Assembly (NCBI GenBank): GCA_963989385.1
Contig: OZ022499.1
Span: 54,487,757-54,551,756 of the forward strand
Source: Ctena decussata
Taxonomy: Eukaryota; Mollusca; Bivalvia; Lucinida; Lucinidae
Direction of reading: 5' to 3'
Length of the DNA: 64,000 nt
The position numbers and the translations under genes were made by a program. The number at the start of each line of letters is the position of its first letter. Position 1 is the stretch's first letter. The notes under the pieces were generated by a model. That model ran no database searches, had not been told where the DNA came from, and was given only the letters and a program-made list of their open reading frames with translations. This document shows positions 34,924 through 45,905 of the stretch, piece after piece.

Positions 34924-36860
34924 ACAAGAAGGCCATGAGGCCCTGAATTGCTCACCTGAGTATGGTGGCCATGTAGGTCATGTGACCTAGACAGCTTGAA
35001 TAAATTTTCGTTCCCTCAGTCCCTGGAGGCTGTGTATGAAATTTGGTTACAATTAGCCCAGTGGCTTTTGAAGAGATGTCTTAAATTGTCAAAATATGAG
35101 AGACATGAGCCAGAGGTCAAAGAATGACCTTGACCTCTTGTACCCGCAAATCTTCCATGTACTAACTAAGACAACTGTATATATCAATTTTTAGGCCAAA
35201 ATGTTCTAAACTTGCTATGGAATCTTAGGTTCAGGCATTTTCCAATAATTGTCCTTGCCTTAAAAAAGTTAAAGTCAGCCCAGGGTCATCATTTGAACAA
35301 TCTTGATAGTACTCAAGTACCCAATGGTATATACCAAGTTTCAAGGCCATCAATCATTTGGTTCTTGAGAAGAAGATTTGTAAAGGATTTTAGCATATAT
35401 AGGCATGGTGGCCATGTTGGTCATGTGACCCAGACCGTTTGAACAAATTTTTGTTCCCTCAGCCCCTAGAGGCTCTATATGAAATAACAATTACATTTAG
35501 CCCAGTGGCTTTTGAGATGCGTGAAATTGTCACAATATGAGAGACCAGGTTCAAAGGTCAAAGAATGACCTTGACCTCGTGTACACATTAATTTTCATGT
35601 ACTCATAAAGATGACTGTATATACCAATTTTCAGGTAATAATCTTCAACAGTCTCCAAGAAATCTTATGTTCTAGCATTTTCCCATCTTGGTAGTACTCA
35701 CATACCCAATGCTACATACTAAGTTTCAAGGCCATCGGCATATTGGTTCTAGAGAGAAGATTTTACAAGCTTTTACCATATATGGGCGTGGCGGCCACTT
35801 TGGTCATATGACTAGGACCGTTTGAACAAATTTTCGTTCCCTCAGCCCCTAGAGGCTCTATATGAAATTTGGTTACAATTGGCCCAGTGGCTTTTGGGGA
35901 GATGTGTGAAATTGTCAAAATATGAGATACCAGGGTCAAAGGTCAAACAATAACCATTGACTTCTTATACGCATAAATTTGCATGTGCTCATTCAGATTA
36001 AAATCTTAAAAAGTTCCTTCAAGAGCAGAGAATACATACAGAAGTAGGAACATGGGCCAGACTACGTAGTTTCGGCTAATATTATTTAAAAGCCTCGTCA
36101 GTGACCCTGACAATATCTGGTGACGAAACCAGAAAAAAAAAACATACTGTAATTTCTTCATCTTAATTGGGCAGTCGATTCAAAGACTGATTAGTTTCAA
36201 AAGGATCGAAATAATATAAAAGACGATGATCTAGAATAATAGTCTAAATCGATCTAAAGTTTTAGATTTCTCAATCTATCCTCCGATCCCAAAGGATTTA
36301 AAAAAAATATATAATCTGCACTATGGATGATGTACGGGGAGACGTTTTACGGCCGCCACACGGCACAACACCAGCTGCAGTGACAGATGACTGTATATAC
36401 TAATTTTCAGGTCTAAAGCTTCAGAAGTTTCCAAGAAATCTTATGTTCTAGCATTTTTCCATATAAACGCTACAGAATGCAAATTTGACGTTACCGTAAA
36501 AAAGGTCAAGGTCAACCCAAGGTCATAATTTGAACAATCTTGGTAGTACTTGCGTGCTCAATTCTACATACTAAGTTTCAAGGCCATCGGCCTATTGGTT
36601 CTGGAGAAAAAGAGTTTTTCTAGGTTTTTACCATATATGGGCGTGGCGGCCATGTTGGTCATGTGACCAGGACCGTTTGAACAACTTTTCGTTCCTAAGT
36701 CCCCTAGAGGCTGCATATGAAATTTGGTTACAATTGGCCCAGCGGTTTCAGAGGAGAAGTCGTTTGAAATTGTGGACGGATGGACGACGGACGGACGACG
36801 ACGGACGACGGAGCTTTACCATCCTATAAGCTCCCCCGGAGCCGCTGGCTCAGGTGAGCT
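34924..36860 (+). mobile_element. ACAAGAGGGCC element, long copy
   Basis: Starts ACAAGAAGGCCATGAGGCCC, followed by GCTCACCTGAGT, and ends GGCTCAGGTGAGCT, so a 10-base inverted pair lies just inside the ends. The interior is three to four diverged tandem units of about 440 bp, each with a TGGTGGCCATGTTGGTCATG block, a GAGGCT..ATATGAAAT block and clusters of AGGTCA. It ends in a GACGGACGACGG microsatellite. Unit A has an uninterrupted CTGATGAAAAAAACAGGGAT at the site, so insertion was into an A-run. It holds a nested Elt-C. Confidence 0.85.
35994..36388 (+). mobile_element. Elt-C nested insertion with CAGAT duplication
   Basis: 385 bp (35999-36383) between two CAGAT copies. The sister element at 37111-38282 reads CATTCAGATGACTGTATATA straight through, proving the insertion. 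Ends are TAAAATCTTAAAAAG and GCTGCAGTGA and are not inverted repeats of one another. No coding frame. Confidence 0.9.
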
Positions 36861-37110
36861 AAAAAAAACGGATGCATAACCTGATATGAAATTTACCGTT
36901 AACATATTGTTAAAGGGACACGTTCAGGGCAACAGCCATGCTGTTTTTAGTTTTGCCTCATGTCATTTGGGTCAAATCTTAAACGAAATATTTTTTTTTC
37001 CGCCTTAGGGTAAGAAACAAAATCGTTACTTTTAAAGTAAACCCCATTTTAGAACTACTTTGGCATTCAGGTAGCAAACAGGAAGTCACAAATGTTTTCC
37101 CGTTTGTAAA

Positions 37111-38282
37111 ACAAGAGGGCCATGAGGCCCTGGATGGCCCTAGATCGCTCACCTGAGTATGGTGGCCATGTAGGTCATGTGACCTAGACCGCTTGATAAA
37201 TTTTCGTTCCATTAGCCCATGGAGGCTGTGTATGATATTTGGTTACAATTAGCCCTGTGGCTTTTGGGGAGATGTCTTAAATTGTCAAAATGTGAGAGAC
37301 ATGGGTCAGAGGTCAAAGGATGACCTTGACCTCTTGTACGCATTAATTTTTATGTATTCATTAAGGTGACTGTATATAACAATTTTCAGGTCAAAATCTT
37401 CAGCAGTTTCAAAGAAATCTTATGTACTGGCATTTTCCCATATAAAGGCTAGAGAAAGCAAATTTGACCTTACCGTAAAAAAGGTCAAGGTCAACCCTAG
37501 GTCATTATTTAAACGATCTTGGTAGTACTCATGTACCTAATGCTACATACCAAGTTTCAAGGCCATTGGCCTACTGGTTCTGGAGAAGAAGATTTTTAAA
37601 TGTTTTTACCATATATGGGCATGGCGGCCATGTTGCTCATGTGACCCAGTCCGTTTGAACAAATTTTCGTTCCCCTGCCCCCTAGAGGCTCTGTATGAAA
37701 TTTGGTTACAATTGGCCCATTGACTTTTGAGGAGATGTGTGAAATTGTCAAAAATGAGATACCAGGGTCAAAGGTCAAACAATAACCATTGACCTCTTAT
37801 ACGCATAAATTTGCATGTGCTCATTCAGATGACTGTATATACTAATTTTCAGGTCTAAATCTTCAAAAGTTTCCAAGAAATCTTATCTTCCAGCATTTTC
37901 CAATATAAAAGCTACAGAATGCAAATTTGACCTACCGTAAAAAAGGTCAAGGTCAACCCAAGGTCATAATTTGAACAATCTTGGTAGTACTTGCATACCC
38001 GATGCTACATACCAAGTTTCAAGGCCATGGGCCTATTGGTTCTGGAGAAGAAGATTTTTCTAGGTTTATACCATATATGGGCGTGGCGGCCATGTTGGTC
38101 ATGTTACCAGGACCGTTTGAACAACTTTTCGTTTCTAAGCACCTAGAGGCTACATATGAAATTTGGTTACAATTGGCCCGGCGGTTTCAGAGGAGAAGTC
38201 GTTTGAAATTGTGGACGGACCGACGGACGCCGGAGCCTTACCATCCTATAAGCTCCCCCGGAGCCTCTGGCTCAGGTGAGCT
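37111..38282 (+). mobile_element. ACAAGAGGGCC element, short copy
   Basis: Starts ACAAGAGGGCCATGAGGCCC and ends CTCAGGTGAGCT, with two to three internal units instead of three to four. Unit A reads GTAAAACAAATGGCG at the site. Every internal unit carries AAGGTCAAGGTCA or TGACCTTGACCT. No reading frame is conserved between the copies. Confidence 0.85.
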
Positions 38283-38718
38283 GAAAATGGCGGGAAAAAC
38301 ATTGAAGTGTAATCATACATGTACACATTTAGGAACCGTTTCTCTTGACAAACCCTGTGATCTGAAGTGCAAACTCAAGCAGTTGTAGTTATCGACAGTG
38401 CAAATATAAACCCTGCGATCTGAAGTGCAAACTCGAGCAGTTGTAGTTATCGACAGTGCAATTATAACTGCTATAATATGTTTTAGCGTTATCGATAACA
38501 GTTGAAGCCACATAAAAACCACACTGAAATTAACACGGTCTAAGGGAGAAAACTATACCTTGGCACAAACATTCCGCGGAAGGCGTCGCGACTGCAAAAA
38601 GCTCTTGTAGAACAGCTCATATTAGACTAATAATTGGAAAACTAGCAAAGTATAAGAATTCGGTATAACAGCGTCAATGACCGACAAACAACGCCTTCTG
38701 TCGTCATCAACTTTGTTT

Positions 38719-38908
38719 AACACCGGCATGCCGGTGTTTAACGAAGCTGGTTACGACAGACGGCATGCCGGTGTTTAACGAAGCTGGTTACCACAGACGG
38801 CATGCCGGTGGTTAACGAAGCTGGTAACGACAGACGGCATGCCGGTGTTTACCGAAGCTGGTTACGACAGACGGCATGCCGGTGTTTAACGAAGCTGGTT
38901 ACGACCGA
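38719..38908 (+). repeat. 37-bp tandem array with palindromic core
   Basis: Five exact-length units start CGGCATGCCGGTG at 38724, 38761, 38798, 38835 and 38872. The first is embedded in the 20-base perfect palindrome AACACCGGCATGCCGGTGTT (38719-38738). Unit A has only scattered relatives (GTATGCCGGTGTTTAA near 30299), so the array expanded in unit B. Confidence 0.95.
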
Positions 38909-39319
38909 CTACGATGTGAGCCGGTGCTAAATATGAAGTGGCAACGACACACTACAATATTTGCCGGTGTTTGGCGGAAGCCTATATTTGCCATAATGCG
39001 TCTGAGACCTATCATACCATAACGTATGGAATACCGATGGTAAACAAAGTTGGAAACTGCAAAATACAATGTGGGCCGGTATAAAATATGATGTAATGAA
39101 CACAATACGAGGTCTATGTTTTGCGAAAATTACCGATATGCCAATATTTGCCATTATAGGTTTCAGGCCTTATTCGATTTTGTGCTGATGTGACGTCATA
39201 CCCATATCACTCACTCACTCACTCAGACCTGACAGAGGACGATCCTTCCATTTACACTGCAGGAAAGTCACCAAACGCTGAGTGGTTCCTCGTTAGAATG
39301 TCTTCTGATTTTATTTCAG

Positions 39320-39381
39320 ATTGTGAATTGTTCTGGACAGTGGCTTGTACATCAAAGAATGACTGCCGCCTGAAGCTTTAA
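39320..39381 (+). other. Possible last-exon remnant (unit B)
   Basis: Partner of 30601-30719. After TTTTATTTCAG the frame reads CELFWTVACTSKNDCRLKL and stops at TAA, 19 residues against 39 in unit A. The difference in length argues against strong constraint. Confidence 0.15.
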
Positions 39382-40821
39382 ATAATGATCAAAGGTTCCT
39401 CTCACTCTTTAATATTGAGAAATATCATGAACTCGCATTGAATCAAAGACAATTCTTGCTAGAAGGCTTCCTTTCTGGTGTTACATCAAGGTGAATAATG
39501 TAATAATAATACATAACACACCGAATGCTCGCAGCGGGGTTTTGCACCTCTGACTTTAAGAAATTACGCACACTCTATTATGAAATGCATTAGAAGACTA
39601 TTAAACAACCGACAAACAGTGAAAAATGGTCTGATACTTTGAGCTTATGTAGTACAGCAGAACCAATTAACTTCTAATCGTTTGTCATTTTTATCAGTGA
39701 TAAAGGTTATATTAGCCCATGAGCATATTGGGACAATCATTTAAGAAATGTCAATGACATAATATGCACGCACCTGTCAATAAATCGTAGGCGCTCCGGA
39801 CGAAGTGGTTATTCATTCATTACTTCCGGTTTGCTAATCGCATACACCACTAAAAAGTAAGCCATCATTTATATCAATATTTAAGTAAACACAAAAATTC
39901 TCTGAAACTGATACAATCAAACTGTACAACATCCCACTGACAGCCTCAACTCACAACAGCAAATGAGAAAAGAGTATTAACAGCATGTGCCAGCATTCAG
40001 TAGTAAGGTAGGTTTACATGGCGACACATGTTGCATGACACATCCGTCATGCGACATGTGTCGTCGAATAAACACTCAAAAAGATTATGTTGCATGCTGC
40101 AAATTTGTTCCATGCAACATATCTCATCGTCTAAGCAAAAGCTTCCTGTGACAAAATGGTTGCATGACATATGCATTATGCAACATGTATCGCCGTGCAA
40201 AACCACCTTAATAGTGAGCCATAATTTATATCAGTATTTGAAGTAACATGTAAATACTTTTGAACGGGTTCAAGCAAGTTGTACAGCATCAGTATAACAG
40301 AAAAGCAGACAAACAAAACAGCACAAAAATACAACAAAAAATATGAATGAAGATTATCAGAAAGTATCGAAACCATCTACACAGAACATAGCTTACCAGT
40401 GGTACCAAACGACAGAGTTAACAAACTTTAATGCATGATACATATCTACGTTGTAGATGTAACGAAAAGCAAGGCAGTTATTTCTCTCTTCCCAAGCGAG
40501 GTGAAGATTCAGATCATTGTGACACTTTTTGTTTCGGTAGAAAAGCTCACCAAAACGTTTTCGAGGAATAAAAACTGCAAAAGACTACAGAACGCTAATT
40601 TTCTCATCCCTCACCAATATCCAGTCTTACAAAATACGATTTTATAAGAACAGAACAGTAACAAAATCAGGAATGGGGAAAACGGCTGGTTCCTTGATAC
40701 GCTTTGTTGATGGGCACACCACTTATATTGGTTAATGTACATAAAGACATAGTTTAAACAAAACGTCTCAAATTATTAATTGATGAAAAAACTATCTATC
40801 ACGTAAAATAGTTATAGCTCC

Positions 40822-41268
40822 ATTGGACTAGTTCTTTGACCAGCAATATCTTCAATACCTCTGTCATGAATAATATCAAACCCAAAATAGATTTTGTATC
40901 TTTAAATAGAAGTTGAAACATTTTTAACCATGAGAATCTCTTTTCACATAATTCAATGTCTTTTTAATTCTGATTTTGCTTGAAAGAAAAGCATGAACCC
41001 TCAATTCTCCCAATACGATGTTCCATTAATTTCTTTGAATCACGTTGATTTGCACGCTCTCAGTATCATTAAAGATGGATATTGCCACCAGGCTATAAAC
41101 TAGATTTGTCATGAACAAGAGTACAACCAAAACTAATCAGTTACTGATTGCAATAACCATTTTTGTCTTTTATGCGCTTATATAGGCCACACTGTACAAC
41201 GTCTAGATCCAGTAACAAATTTGCAAATGTACTATTAGTTCTTTAGTACTGGAAAAATGATACACAGG
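40822..41268. other. Block present only in unit B
   Basis: Lies between GTTATAGCTC and GAAAGGCCACAA, which are almost adjacent in unit A (33269-33289). No inverted ends and no clear duplication. ACTAGTTCTTTGACC and TTAGTTCTTTAGTACTGG near its two ends are weak direct repeats. It could be an insertion here or a deletion in unit A. Confidence 0.6.
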
Positions 41269-41377
41269 AAAGGCCACAATCAAGATACTCAGCCTAGATA
41301 AGACATGGAAAGAAGATAATTTATGATTATTTATGGAATATGAAGTCATATATTCAGATCACTTCAACCTATATATA

Positions 41378-42210
41378 CTCAGCGTCAGTGAAAACGCACC
41401 AGTTTGGAACTTATGGCACATTATGTTCGTTTAATGTTTGTTTTATGTAATAAACAATTTGGTTAATCTTTATTTTCTAGTATTGAGATAAAATGTTTGC
41501 AAACTAAACTGCGTTCATCAGTAGGCGCTATCAAGCGTGACGTCTAAACTGACGTATTTGAAAACTGTCGATATCAAATGACACATTTAAAGCGTAATAA
41601 GTCCGTATTTCGTGCTCTGCCAGACACGTGATTGCAAATGAATCGTTTATTGGAAGGTCTCTTGACATAAAACCCACTTTTGCTCCTTTGAATTATAACG
41701 CAGTTCGGCAAATAAGGGTGACGTTATCCATGTAACGTCATGCTCTGGCTGGATAACGGTTGACGTCTGGCCCACAGAACTTCTGAAATTCTGTTTCTAC
41801 TACTTATCTCAGCATTTTGGGTTGCAAAAAAGTATTAAATTTACCTTTAGTTACTTTTGTCTGTCCTTGTTTGATGAACGTGACAATAAAGTGACGTTTG
41901 AATCAAATTCATTTTGTTGCTTTCGGTGGTCTGGATTTTTTTTCTATGGCGATTTGATAGGGTTTCTGTACTCTAGCAAAATCTATCATTGAGGAATTTC
42001 TGATATGTGAAATTATGGTAGAATTCCTTTTTTCTTGATTTCAGAGCTTATGTTACGTCACACACCCACAGCGTACCTTCAGGCAGAATGACATCATGGG
42101 CGTAATAAGATGATCCGATATGATAACAATACCCTGTTGATACAGTATGATTATTGAATCTAAGCAAACAATTTACATTTTAAGACTGGTGCGTTTTCAT
42201 TAACGCTGAG
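41378..42210. mobile_element. 833-bp TIR element in TATATA target
   Basis: CTCAGCGTCAGTGAAAACGC at 41378 is mirrored by GCGTTTTCATTAACGCTGAG ending at 42210 (arms extend to CACCAGT), with TATA outside each end. Unit A has CTTTGTATACGAGGG at the site and no element. The interior contains CGTAACGTCATGC-type palindromic bits but no transposase frame. Confidence 0.85.
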
Positions 42211-42217
42211 TATATAT

Positions 42218-43117
42218 TAGAGGAATATTCAGAAAGCTCTGTTCGTTTCGTCATATTTTGGTAACCATCATAAAAACACAATTTCTGATAACAAAATTCG
42301 ATGATTTGTCTGGACAACACTGCAAACGCGGTCTATATTTTCTAAAGGACACATACTTGAACTTCTTTGAAAGGGGTATACCCTAAAGCCATGGCAGATT
42401 TTTAATTTAGAAGGTCATACTTTTTTATACATGAGCAGTCTTTGATTTTTTTCTTTTTCATCATGCTACTTAAACTCCGACCCCAGGCAATTGGGTCCTG
42501 TAAATTTCGTAGAAAATATATTTAATCTACGTTTCACACTGTCCTGTGAACGTGGATTATCCGCATTATGCATTAGCATCTACAGATATAATGATGATGT
42601 AACAATAAGAAGTGATTTAGCAGTCAAATTCTTGTCAGGAAGAGCCTCTTCATGGGCCAATTTTAAACTGTCAAAAAAAATAAAATCATTGAAAAAAAAA
42701 AAGAAAAAAAAGAAGCTGCTACAATCTTCAAAATTGACGCTGACGTCGCTTTCATTAACGTCCAAAGAACTGCACTTTGCTTTCCGAGAAATAAATCGAT
42801 AATGTTCGCTACCCTTTTAACTTGTAAATTGGTATTGAAGGCAAAGAATGAAAAACAGCTGACAAAAAATTATTTGTATGGGCAATATTTTTTAACTTGA
42901 ATGACACACTGATAATAAATTCATATACGAAATTAGCCCAGTGGTACGGCTAGGGCCTAATGTTTTGAAACTCAATCAGAAAATGTATATTTGTAACGTG
43001 TTGGTATCACGGTAAAGGCAAAATGTGCGGCTTTTAATGCATGCATAGCATTTGTCCCCAGCATGCCGCTAAATAAAGTTATGCGGGGAGTATCAGAACT
43101 TTCCTGACGCTCTCGTA
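42218..43117. mobile_element. Mariner-like (MLE) relic, copy 2
   Basis: The left end GAGGAATATTCAGAAAGCTC and right end AGAACTTTCCTGACGCTCTCG are imperfect inverses, with TA outside both. The right 90 bases match the inverted left end of the copy at 15393 (CATGCATAGCATTTG, CTAAATAAAGTTATG). Its left half is also present, truncated, in unit A at 33413. A 103-codon open stretch in it shows no transposase motif. Confidence 0.65.
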
Positions 43118-43346
43118 AATATCGCTACGTATTTATTTTGAACGTAAGTGACTGACTTGTTTTATGATCGTGAAATATAAGATAAATCAAAGTTTAAACC
43201 GAAAAAGAAGAGGAAAACGCAGTCGACCAAACAGTACAATTTCGATATCAATGTATATCAATCCAAAAAACATCAAAAGCCGAATAAGTACAATAAAACA
43301 CACTAAACATCCACGTTTAGCTTCTTTTTTAAACTACAAAACAAAA

Positions 43347-43459
43347 TACTGTAAAATGCAAAGTGGATAGCTTTCCCTAAGACCACAATGCTTGCAATAA
43401 ACCGTTTATTGCAAGCATTGTGGTCTTAGGGAAAGCTATCCACTTTGCATTTTACAGTA
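43347..43459. repeat. 113-bp perfect palindrome
   Basis: Two 56-base arms, exact inverse copies, meet at a single C (43403). The arm begins TACTGTAAAATGCAAAGTGG and ends GCTTGCAATAAAC. There is no spacer and no mismatch. Flanks diverge immediately. Confidence 0.98.
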
Positions 43460-43577
43460 ATCAGAATCCGCAACGGAAGTTTGCGCCATATACTGTATTA
43501 TAAACTGTTGGGAGCTATTTTAACCAAACATGTCACTGACAGGGTCAGTAAATGAAATATACTGTAAAAATCACTAC

Positions 43578-43818
43578 GGGCATATTCGACTGGGCGTTTC
43601 GTGCTTCGCGATTCCAAGCATGAAGCATTTTTTCAATAGAAAAAGTGCTTCACATTAAGAATTTCAAAGCACGAATAGAAAAGTGCTTCACGCTAAAAAT
43701 TGTGAAGCACGAAACACCCAGTGCTTCACAATTCTTAGCGTGAAGCGACTTTTCTGTAGAAAAAGTGATGATTCGCGCTAAAAGTTGTGGTGCAGGAAAC
43801 TCCAAGACGAATACGTCC
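43578..43818. mobile_element. Fold-back element with GAAGCAC motifs
   Basis: GGGCATATTCGACTGGGCGT at the left is mirrored, with substitutions, by CCAAGACGAATACGTCC at the right. GTGCTTCAC and GTGAAGCAC alternate through the interior, giving several nested hairpins. No target duplication could be read. Confidence 0.55.
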
Positions 43819-44848
43819 AATGTAAGTGTTTTCAGAATGTGAGGTAGCGAACTACAGATTCTGTTAAACAGTTTAAAGTCACAGACGATGTAATTTCCTT
43901 GATTACTGCCTGAAAAGAGATCAAACCTAATGTTTTGAGACGTTCTGAGAATATTTTATTGGGTTTTGACGGATATTTATAGTGTTTAAAAGTCCTCGTA
44001 CATATAACAGGAAGTGATGAATAGAATTTATTAAGAATGCCCTAGAACGAACGGACCATTTTTATTATTTGAGAACTGTTGAATTAAGTTATTTTGTTTT
44101 CTGTATTTCCAAAGACCCAGTCTTCTATAGTTCAGATTTAAGATTATAAAAATTGCTGTAAGAAGGCCGTAAAACGTCGCCCGTACATCTGTACAGTGTA
44201 GTTAGAGCTAAAGTTTTTGGTCCTTTTGCGTGCAGTTTACCTCACAATGGAGGCCAAGTTTATGACCTGCGACATATAAGGAGCGTTAGAGATGTTAAAC
44301 TTTCCAGCATCTCTCATGAACAAACTTAGTCAAAGCTAATCTGCTATTCAAACTTTCTTCCAAGGAACAAATTCGTTTCAGATTATTTGAAAATGATTAC
44401 ACATTTTGCATTGATGGGCTTGCAAACGTGCTTATTATTGTAATTGTCGTAAGTGCGACGCTTTAATTTTTCAGTCTGCATAAGAATTCTCGAACAAATT
44501 GGTGAGTTAACATTTATAATCAAATATCAACACTTGAGACCAGTCTGTATGCCACTTTCCGTCTGCATGAGACTGTCTCAAGTATTGCAGAAAAATATGT
44601 GACATTGAATTGGTTAACCCACTGGCCTAATTGTACTGAATTTTGAAATTGTTTTGGCCAACGCAACGGTTTTAGGCCAAGCCTGTAGAATAGTAATAAA
44701 TCAAATAAAATCATTAAGAGAATTTATCATTATCATTCAAATTGAAGAATTCCAACCAATATTTAACAAAATGTACCCGATCCGTACACGTAGATTAAAC
44801 CTATTTAGACAGGAAACCTGTTTTGGGAACATAATCAAGCAGTGAAGA
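43819..44848. other. Mostly unrecognised
   Basis: 44166-44192 (GGCCGTAAAACGTCGCCCGT) is a short inverted match to the 3' part of Elt-C. TTAACCC at 44614 could be the left end of the Hp-J repeat that ends GGGTTAG at 45018, but the rest of the two ends does not match. Nothing else was seen. Confidence 0.4.
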
Positions 44849-45018
44849 CCCAAATCAGGCGCCGCAGAGCGGCGTCTGATCAGGGTCTACACTGTTTGCT
44901 TACAGGAATTTTTATGCAAAATGCAATAAAATTGAAAACATCCACAAGAAACCAATCGAAATAAAAAGGACTCTCCATATGATAAGGATGGACTAGTCCA
45001 TTTGTCAACAAAGGGTTA
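44849..45018. repeat. Hp-J repeat, extended copy
   Basis: Core ATCAGGCGCCGCAGAGCGGC followed by GTCTGATCAGGGTCTACACT and TGTTTGC, then 120 bp later CCATATGATAAGGATGGACT. The order is the same as at 16258-16445. Confidence 0.6.
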
Positions 45019-45059
45019 GTATATTTAACAAAATAAGTGAAGCGCCAGAAGCTTTATTT

Positions 45060-45160
45060 TCTCTTTGTTGGCCTACTTTTATCCGAATAAGTAGGACGCC
45101 CCGGCTACTGAAGTTATAACCAGCACCATCGCTCGACCACCACCCTCCCAAAATGTCAAA
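45060..45160 (-). repeat. Sine-D head fragment
   Basis: Contains GTAGGACGCCCCGGCTACTG and ACCAGCACCATCGCTCGACC, the inverted head of Sine-D (compare 48625-48690). The tail half is absent. Confidence 0.65.
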
Positions 45161-45599
45161 GGCATTGATAAGAACAGATCAGCAGTTTGAAGAAAAATTG
45201 GAATTCTGAAAAAAAAAGAAATAACCCAAAATTTAAGTGTTTTTTTTTATAAAATCAGGATATTTATTTTGTTTTGCCAGCATAATTTATGATAAGTTAA
45301 ATCAGATTGGTCCTTTCCTTTGAAAGGTGAATTTCCTGCAAGTCGAGCAAATTCTTTTTGAAAGACTTGACCAACCATTAAGAGGGAAGGCAAAGCACAC
45401 ATTAAAAACTGCAGGGTGGCTTCCCCTGGAAGTATACTAATTCACCTTGATATTCACGAAAGATTAATTTTAGCACTAAAACACACTGTTCCGTTGTTTC
45501 ATTTGTGTTTCTCGTTTCTTCTTTTTTTCAGTATCTTTGAAGGGAGCGGGGTGGGGGTGGGGGGGATTGTGATTGGGCAGTTTCTGGCCATCTTCATCT

Positions 45600-45804
45600 G
45601 AGCCGCAACAGGACAGATCCAACATAGTGGCATGTGTGCCCAGTGAAGACTCAACTCAGCCTGGGCAGCCGCCTAGCCTCATCAGAGTCTTCGCTGTGCG
45701 CTAGGATAGCTAGGAATCTGATCAGACTTGGTGAATGCCCCGGGCTTATCTCAATCTTCGCTGGACACACATGCCACTTTGTTGGTTTTGTCGCGTTACA
45801 GCTC
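45600..45804. mobile_element. Pal236 palindromic MITE, centre deleted
   Basis: Ends GAGCCGCAACAGGACAGATC and TTTTGTCGCGTTACAGCTC. The central GGTAGCTTAGACCC block is largely lost, so orientation cannot be set. Flanks ATCT and AATT do not match. Confidence 0.88.
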
Positions 45805-45905
45805 AATTTAATGTTAAGTTCGAGAGCTGATTATAAATCTCAAGCATACATTCCAGCATCACAAACATATACCAGACAGAAATGATAAACTGACAAAAAT
45901 CTAGC

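Larger units (their letters stand above)
33843..42667 (+). repeat. Segmental duplication, unit B
   Basis: Direct tandem partner of 27940-33842, longer because of later insertions: the two ACAAGAGGGCC elements (34924-36860, 37111-38282), a 37-bp array (38719-38908), a block at 40822-41268 and a TIR element (41378-42210). Every one of these falls between blocks that are contiguous in unit A. Confidence 0.93.

Noticed and set aside
38719..38908. CRISPR-like regular array
   Set aside because: Units are contiguous 37-bp repeats with no variable spacers, in an animal-type genome. It is a minisatellite. The same holds for the 134- and 151-bp arrays.
42935..42985. tRNA-like A box (TTAGCCCAGTGGTACGG)
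   Set aside because: No B box follows and the segment lies inside the mariner-like relic.
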